From Branchiostoma floridae (Eukaryota; Chordata; Leptocardii; Amphioxiformes; Branchiostomatidae): a stretch of DNA of 54,359 nt. Position 1 is the stretch's first letter; each line of letters begins with the position of its first letter. Both the position numbers and the translations under genes were made by a program. The notes beneath the pieces are model-generated. The model saw nothing but the letters and a program-made list of their open reading frames with translations. It searched no databases and was not told the DNA's origin. Of this stretch, positions 46,401-54,359 are shown in pieces. The stretch covers positions 106,335 to 160,693 of the forward strand of contig NW_023365756.1 of the NCBI RefSeq assembly GCF_000003815.2, given 5' to 3'.

Positions 46401-48228
46401 ATTGCACATTTTTATTGGCGTGACGGCGTTGAATCCCCAAATACAAGACTCAAAACTTTGACGCTATCACATCTTGTCTTCATACATAAACAACAATTTG
46501 TTACACTATCACTTTTTACAATGTTTCTGTATGTAGCTATTGTTTATGATATGATATCTAATAAAGATTTTCTTTGTAGGCCATGAGGGATCTTGCAGTA
46601 TGGAAAAGTGACGGCAGCCCACTCGGAGAGTCCATTGCGGTAAGAAGAACTTACTTGTTAAAATCTTGAATTTCCAAGAAAATCATTCAAAAATTGTAGT
46701 ATCAATATCCTTTAAATGAAGGCTAATTCTCTGTTATGGAAATTTGTGAGCTTTACACCAATATTGTAGCGTCTTGTGACGGTCACCTGCAATTCATTCC
46801 CACAGCGACAGGTGGCAGCACTGAGCAGAGAAAAGAGAGGCGCTCCAGGGTGGCCCTTCTGGGACGAGGTATGAACATTTTTACAACATTCGAATATTTT
46901 CAATTTCATACATAATTCTTCATTAGGCCATGTTGATTCGATTATGTGGATGACGTCTGATTCCAAGAAAAAAAATCGATTACTATAGTCTATACTGTAT
47001 AAATCGTACAAGGCCGCTTCAAAAAGAGCAAATATATAGATCGTAAATTGATGGTATGTATGATAGAAGCGTGATTTAGTCATGCTGTTTTGGACAATGG
47101 TTCGGATTTCTTTACTTGACTGACGAATGTCTTTGTTTTTTTGTAGTGTAACTCCGCCAGAGACTGTACCAACGATGGCAAACCTTTCTACGACTGCGTG
47201 CAGACGAGTTGGACTCAACCCATCAAGAAGCGATGCATGGTACGTTTTGTCACATTCGTAAAATTAGTTTTGGTGTGAAACATATGTACGTTATATATAC
47301 TGATTTAGTATCTATCATTTTTTTCATGACACTATATCTGCCATTTAAGGAAATGATACAAGATCTGGATGACTGCATGGCTTTTGAAATGACGTGTTAT
47401 GTATTCACTATTTGGTATTGTTCCTTTCGACGGAAACATTAATATTTTGCCAATGATTTGTATTGATTCCATAATTAACTCAAATCTACCCGCCCCAACC
47501 CTATCAATTAACTTGTAGTAAATTAAAACATTTTGTTGTAAGCAACGCGCCCCTTGACAAAAAATTATAATAACCCCTTCCTGCAATAATTCCTTTGCTA
47601 CATGATATTTGAAATACTGATATTTGCATTGGTTGAGAGTGCACATATGCGCATCCAACCAGATCCATATTAACAACCTCTTGTTTTGTCTTTTTTAGTT
47701 TGTTATCGTTTTTCTTTTCAGTTTTCGACTCACAGTTAGAACTCTGTACTACATCGTGGCCGGGCACTACCCCCCTCCCCCCACTGACCAACTAACGGTG
47801 GTTCCAAAATGGCGGCGTTCAGAACTCTACCGTGCGTCTGTTCTTTTTCTTCCTTTTCAGAGAAAACTTTGCAACAGAGACGTCCAATGCGGCGATTCCA
47901 CTCTGAGATGTAGGGGTGGCATTGGAGGGGGAGACCAAGCCGGAACAGTGAAGGGGTGGTGTGACGTTAAAACGCCCGAAGAATACTGAAAAAATCTCCA
48001 GCAGGTGCCAACCCTGCCCCTCCCCAGCAAACATTTCATTTGGTTCTTCCCTGTGACCTTTGACCCACGTTTTATGAAAACAACAAACTAACAATATTTT
48101 TGATGATTGTTTTCCAGCGTAAACTTTGCAACCGGAGCAGCGATTGTCAAAACTCGCAGTTGCAGTGCAAAGGAGGTAGCGGAGCCAGCGACATTGCCGG
48201 ATTGAAAACTGGATTCTGTGACTTCTAA
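32882..48228 (+). CDS. secreted furin-processed cysteine-rich protein, gene B, two alternative C-termini
   Basis: Exons, all phase 0: 32882-32968 (29-codon signal peptide, MRATSAMLLGALSVLCAVVL), 46580-46639, 46806-46868, 47147-47239, then either 47861-47989 or 48118-48228. Products are 143 or 137 residues. Exon 3 carries the furin-type site REKR followed by GAPGWPFWDE. Exon 4 is a 4-Cys module (C-x5-C-x9-C-x12-C). Each last exon is a 4-Cys module with C-x5-C-x6-C-x16-C. The plan mirrors gene A: equal exon 1 length, a dibasic site just before a W-D-acidic end, and a Cys exon starting on the first Cys. Linking exon 1 across a 13.6-kb intron is inference. It rests on phase, the matching gene A plan, the need for a signal peptide, and the absence of a rival start. 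No named family is recognised. Confidence 0.68.
33577..33732. mobile_element. CTCCAAGCAGA foldback element 2 with exact 8-bp target duplication
   Basis: A 156-bp near-perfect palindrome, TAATCTCCAAGCAGA to TCTGCTTGGAGATTA, with arms of about 70 bp around a short loop near GGCCAATTTT. GTCGTCTT occurs immediately before (33569-33576) and after (33733-33740). This fixes the boundaries and gives an 8-bp target site duplication. Confidence 0.88.
33781..35627. mobile_element. isolated CTCCAAGCAGA termini
   Basis: TCCAAGCAGA at 33781, CTCCAAGCAGA at 34845, TCTGCTTGGAG at 34958 and TCTGCTTGGAG at 35617. The last is preceded by TATGCTACCGTAGAG, resembling the right arm of element 2, with a partial partner CTCCGGTAGCATA near 35540. 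The pair at 34845 and 34958 has opposite orientation but no extended arms or matching flanks. Confidence 0.5.
34755..34817. repeat. perfect 23-bp stem hairpin
   Basis: TTGCGCTGTAACAGTGGGG plus TTCA (34755-34777) is exactly complementary to 34795-34817, with a 17-nt loop. It lies in intron 1 of gene B and is transcribable from either strand. It could be a small foldback transposon or a small-RNA precursor. The perfect pairing favours a young repeat. Confidence 0.85.
35798..35996. mobile_element. CTCCAAGCAGA foldback element 3
   Basis: About 200 bp, TACTCTCCAAGCAGAGG to CCTCTGCTTGGAGAATA, with arms of about 80 bp (TTTTTATCGGGCTTTCTATTTT pairs with AAAATAGAAAGCCCAATAAAAA). The flanks ACCTTTCT and ACCTTTAC may be an eroded target duplication. 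Confidence 0.75.
36420..39015 (+). repeat. satellite of a ~40-bp unit, about 60-65 copies
   Basis: The unit reads GGTGGAGAGATAGGAAATAC followed by CGTGCGGGAGAGGAAATAAA, with variants ACCATAGAGATA and GTTGGAGAGATA. It is tandem without spacers. Divergence is highest at both edges. Almost every unit contains AATAAA on the plus strand. The minus strand has few stops in any frame, giving several long spurious open frames. It lies within intron 1 of gene B. Confidence 0.95.
37939..38600 (+). repeat. higher-order repeat inside the 40-bp satellite
   Basis: The marker variant ACCATCGAGATAGG recurs at about 37939, 38099, 38259, 38379 and 38539. Spacings of 160, 160, 120 and 160 bp show a four-monomer super-unit with one three-monomer version. 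Confidence 0.85.
39240..39735 (+). mobile_element. LINE 3' fragment (ORF2 C-terminus and tail)
   Basis: The frame at 39243-39371 ends ...LIENGRYCNQDKIEDE, LNFIECSLYNRL. It resembles the C-terminal R-x-C-x-x-C / EDE-x-F-x-x-x-C-x-x-Y region after the reverse transcriptase of many non-LTR retrotransposons. About 340 bp of 3' untranslated sequence then leads to AATAAAG and a (TCA)n tail at 39713-39733, a typical LINE 3' end. It is truncated at the 5' side, with an upstream frame break. Confidence 0.65.
39736..41222 (+). other. intron sequence of gene B, no feature seen
   Basis: I see no supported exon, repeat family or RNA gene in this stretch. The open frames are short and unconnected. Confidence 0.5.
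41223..41399 (+). mobile_element. foldback MITE, CAGTAGAAGCC family, best-preserved copy
   Basis: ACAGTAGAAGCCAGTTAATT at the left and AATTAAGCTGCTTCTACTGT at the right. Interior TTGCAC and CGGATAATTGCACGAA segments recur in all family members. Confidence 0.75.
41558..41652. mobile_element. foldback MITE, CAGTAGAAGCC family, deleted copy
   Basis: Both ends are present (ACAGTAGAAGCCGCTTAATT and CAATTAACTGGCTTCTACTG), but only about 95 bp remain, so the centre is deleted. Confidence 0.7.
42006..42150 (+). repeat. 35-bp tandem repeat, four copies
   Basis: The unit is AAATCATCATCATCGTTTTC followed by GCCGAGAGAGAGGAA. The CATCATCATCG markers start at 42011, 42046, 42081 and 42116. The 35-bp period is not a multiple of three. 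Confidence 0.92.
42360..44030. repeat. scattered relatives of the 40-bp satellite monomer
   Basis: GGCGGGAGGAAATAAACGCC with GGGGGGATAGGAA at 42380-42413, inverted CTCTCGCGCAAGATATTTTC-type units at about 42980-43210, forward GCGAGAGAAAATA and GGGAGAGGAAATATCGTG at 43225-43270, and CCTCTCGCGCGG units at 43920-44025. All resemble the monomer of 36420-39015 and lie in the same intron. Confidence 0.6.
43391..43440. repeat. (GT)n microsatellite
   Basis: About 25 GT dinucleotides. A (CA)n/(ACAT)n tract follows at 43735-43830. Confidence 0.95.
44220..46579 (+). other. remaining intron 1 of gene B, no feature seen
   Basis: No exon that I can support. TTAACGTTAACGTTCTTTGG near 44799 is a short AACGTT palindrome cluster. 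Nothing suggests a nearer first exon with a signal peptide for gene B. Confidence 0.45.
47861..47989 (+). CDS. gene B alternative last exon, version a
   Basis: Strong acceptor TTTCTTCCTTTTCAG, phase 0, 42 codons plus TGA. Begins RKLCNRDVQC and ends GWCDVKTPEEY. No AATAAA lies between its stop and the acceptor of version b 128 nt later, so a version-a transcript probably runs on through version b as 3' UTR. Confidence 0.75.
   Translation, partial: RKLCNRDVQCGDSTLRCRGGIGGGDQAGTVKGWCDVKTPEEY
48118..48228 (+). CDS. gene B alternative last exon, version b
   Basis: Acceptor GATTGTTTTCCAG, phase 0, 36 codons plus TAA. Begins RKLCNRSSDC and ends GFCDF, with the same Cys spacing as version a (C-x5-C-x6-C-x16-C) but different loop residues. 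A tandem duplicate of exon a. Confidence 0.78.
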   Translation, partial: RKLCNRSSDCQNSQLQCKGGSGASDIAGLKTGFCDF

Positions 48229-48421
48229 GACGTATTCCAAATATTTCTCAGAAAGCACAATATGTACCTCCTTCGTTTAAAAAAGCCAAACCCAGAGGAT
48301 TTGAGTAACATTATAGCTTACGTTGATTGATTCACTGTTATGATAAAAGCATTAATTCAGAGGTGTTTGTTTACAGAGTTATCCTGTCAATAGCAAAATG
48401 TTTCGCACTGTTGGCATTGTC

Positions 48422-48461
48422 ATCCTGTCAACAGTTGAATTTTTTCTACAGTTGACAGGAT
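48422..48461 (+). repeat. hairpin in gene B 3' UTR
   Basis: ATCCTGTCAAC (48422-48432) is the exact inverse of GTTGACAGGAT (48451-48461). Further CCTGTCAATAG and TCTGTCAATAG copies flank it at about 48384 and 48465. It would be exposed in both gene B mRNAs. Confidence 0.7.
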
Positions 48462-48558
48462 CATTCTGTCAATAGCCACTTCCTTTGAAAAATGCCGCCC
48501 GTAATTGCCGCAAAATGTGCTGTCGTATAAAGATGGTCCCCAACTCTAAAGGACGTAA

Positions 48559-48564
48559 AATAAA
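48559..48564 (+). terminator. poly(A) signal of gene B
   Basis: AATAAA about 330 nt after the version-b stop codon, the first such hexamer after both alternative stops. Confidence 0.6.
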
Positions 48565-48599
48565 GTTTAGTTCACTTCTCTATCCGATACCATATTTCT

Positions 48600-50800
48600 A
48601 AACAATGTATTGTCTATGTTACAAGACTAAGCTGTACATCTGTTACCCAGTAGAATATTTATCTGATTATTTTGTACCAATAATTTACATTCAAACAAGT
48701 TTTAAAGATAAGCTAATGTTCTATCCGTTAAATGCATTGGCAAAATCGACATACCACCATTTTGACATATACTAGTATTAGACAGTACATTTCATATGGA
48801 TAACGTAATATGAGACCAGTGTGCACGTATAGCACTGTGTATACTTTCAATGTACAATATTGTATTCTTTCTTGATATTTATAACGGTTGGGGAGGGTTC
48901 GTACGCACTTGTACGCGTTTAAGTTTATGGTGAGAATTTTGTATACGTTTCGTTTAAGGATTGAGGTGGAAGAATACATTGTATATTCAATAGGAGACGC
49001 TCGTTTTATGTTTAAGGCTAAAATGTATCAACGGCCAATTTGATGCACAGCGAAAACTCCATTTTACCCTCTACCGAAAAGTAAATCAACCGCAGAAATA
49101 AATGCCTTTAAAGTAAAACGAAAGATTAAGGTTAAGTGTTACTGAAAATAAATGGCGGATGGAAGCTAACAGGGTGATATTGATGCATACATTCTTATAC
49201 GTATATATTTGTATGTACATGCACAGGTATTTGCTATTAATTATTATTATTATCTGTATCAAATTCATTGATTGCGAAATAATATAAAGACTGCGTGTCG
49301 TCTTTTTGTATACCATTTGAAATACTTGGACACACCGCTTCACGATAAAAACCGAATGCACGCCATACAAATTCACGCATGAAAAGTTCACTGCACTGGA
49401 ATACAACTAAGCGAGAGGGCCCCCTTTCTCGCCTGATACAAGTCCACCTAAAGACAGGGTCTTCTCTTTATGGAGTTCTAGAAGGTCTGAAAAGTCCACT
49501 CTGGCGGCAGTGAATACATAAGCCGAAAGTATACACCAGATAAATGATATTAAATGACCAGAACTGATACTGGTCCATGTTATGGAACGAAGTCCACGCT
49601 CTTAGAGTTCACGCCTTACACGTTAACAGCAGTGTAATGCAACTAAGCCGAAAGGGTCCATGTGACCCGAACGTTGCCCTTCTAGACGCACGAAGTCCAT
49701 GCCCTGAAGTCAACGCCCTGAAAGTCCCGGGCCCCGTCAGGGGAATAAGCCGGTAAGACCCTCCTGGCTCAGCCTCGTACTGGTTCGTCTACAGACACAA
49801 AGTCTTTGTTTACGTGGCCAGTATACCTTTTATCTAGATTCACCGTATTACGTTGGATCGTACACGTAAACTAACTTAAGTTATAAAAGGGGTACGGAAA
49901 CATGCGTGTCATCATTGGGCATGTGTATACAGACTATGGTATGTAGTACAAGATTGGTCTGGAAGAAAATTTGGAAATACTACCTCAATATTACGTCAAT
50001 TATTGTCGATTAGGAGGGAAAATTTACCTCTAAATTTGAATCAAGGTGGGTGGCCCAAGTGGGACTCGTATAGCCTCCACCAGGCTCTACAGGTTGCTGG
50101 AAAATAGTACAAGTTGGCCAGTTAACGTTGTAATCATCAGCCAGCTAACTCGTCTGGTATTTTACATGTCTATCAAGTTGCTCAACTTTCAATATTATTT
50201 TTCCAACAATGTGTGGAACCTGGCTGAGGCTAATGGGGGCCATGGGTTGACTTTTGATAAAAGTGAATTTAATGGCTTCGTCTTGTTACAGATTAACTAA
50301 GATATACAATGGGTCAGCCTTGAACCAAAGGAATGGATTTTAAGGTCAATGGGAAGAAATATAACAGAAAAAAAGCTCAGGACCTCAAAAGATGCCGGGC
50401 CCTAGTCCATGGCCTTAGTCGCATTCGTCGTACGGATATCGTACGAACGTCGTACGATCGCAAACTGAATGTATTCTTCGGATAGTCGCGCATGTGTCGT
50501 GCATTTTTAATCAACTGTCTTGTTATTGCAGCTAAAAGAATGGCTTAGGTATTTTGTTAGCGGTTGTTAGCGGTGTTACAGTTTGCTTGAAAACACTAGA
50601 CGGTAAAACAATCATACGGGCCCTTTTGACGAATGTGATTGCACCGTTACGGTTCAAATAGTTTCCACAAGGAAATAATAAACAACAACCTGTGCACATT
50701 CAACGGGTACACATCACACCACCTTTCACGTGACCTTGTATGTCAGATACTATCTCAAAGATGTCATTGACCCTTACAGTGGTAAGGATGTGAAAGGGGA
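48600..50800. other. intergenic between gene B and the GH1 gene
   Basis: No supported exon. At about 49580-49730 there is a loose repeat of CGAAGTCCA(C/T)GC phrases. At 50427-50460 there is a cluster of CGTACG palindromes. Otherwise unremarkable. Confidence 0.5.
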
Positions 50801-50807
50801 AATCGAG

Positions 50808-50814
50808 TATAAAT
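50808..50814 (+). promoter_or_regulatory. TATA box candidate of GH1 gene
   Basis: TATAAAT about 200 nt upstream of the preferred start codon at 51012, in an A/T-rich context. Confidence 0.45.
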
Positions 50815-51011
50815 CTATAAAAAAGAAAATTAGTATTCAAGACAAGTCTACATTCAGATATACGTTCTTTATGTAAACATTGTCAAAACACTGAACCAAA
50901 AAAAGTAAGTCACGACCAACGGTGATTTTCGTCTAGTTAATACCAAACATTGTAGTTCAAATACCCCCAAAGGAGCCCTCGTCAATGTCAGTTGTAGTCA
51001 GCGATTCTGCC

Positions 51012-54359
<3,348 letters not shown>

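Noticed and set aside
46371-46586. Open frame running into gene B exon 2 as a possible alternative start
   Set aside because: It reads exon 46580-46639 in a different frame and stops just inside it, so it cannot supply the N-terminus.

Overview
The window is animal nuclear DNA. Its genes are split into short exons with GT..AG introns and conserved phases, it is rich in small foldback transposons and simple repeats, and it encodes secreted and membrane proteins of metazoan families. Gene content, compact introns and many diverged near-duplicates point to a lancelet (Branchiostoma) or similar invertebrate deuterostome. That assignment is inference. Three 100-N assembly gaps are present (7666-7765, 10399-10498, 16067-16166).

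1-17.2 kb: a leucine-rich-repeat receptor gene on the + strand (exons 9152-17160). It has a signal peptide, LRRNT, about 17 LRRs, LRRCT, a Thr/Pro linker, one fibronectin-III domain, a transmembrane helix and a tyrosine-rich tail. Its first four exons also exist as an inverted copy (3920 down to 1828). The two arms (about 1096-4025 and 9055-12343) form an 11-kb imperfect palindrome around a transposon-rich core. The left copy lacks the exons for the LRR cap, FN3, membrane and tail.

19.2-48.6 kb: two divergently transcribed genes for small secreted cysteine-rich proteins that I do not recognise from any named family. Gene A (- strand, 28540 to 19261) and gene B (+ strand, 32882 to 48228) share one plan. 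Each has a 29-codon signal-peptide exon, then a propeptide ending in a furin-type site (RSKR or REKR), a short Trp/acidic stretch, and Cys modules on separate exons. Every intron is phase 0. Gene B has two alternative last exons. The 4.3 kb between them and gene B's 13.6-kb first intron hold foldback elements sharing the terminus CTCCAAGCAGA (one with an exact 8-bp target duplication), a 2.6-kb satellite of a 40-bp unit, a LINE 3' fragment and other repeats.

50.8-54.4 kb: the 5' end of a secreted glycoside hydrolase family 1 (lactase/klotho-like) gene, + strand, running off the window. The intron before its second exon is largely a minisatellite of 43-bp units, each copying that exon's own splice acceptor and first codons.

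The rest is introns, intergenic DNA and repeats.
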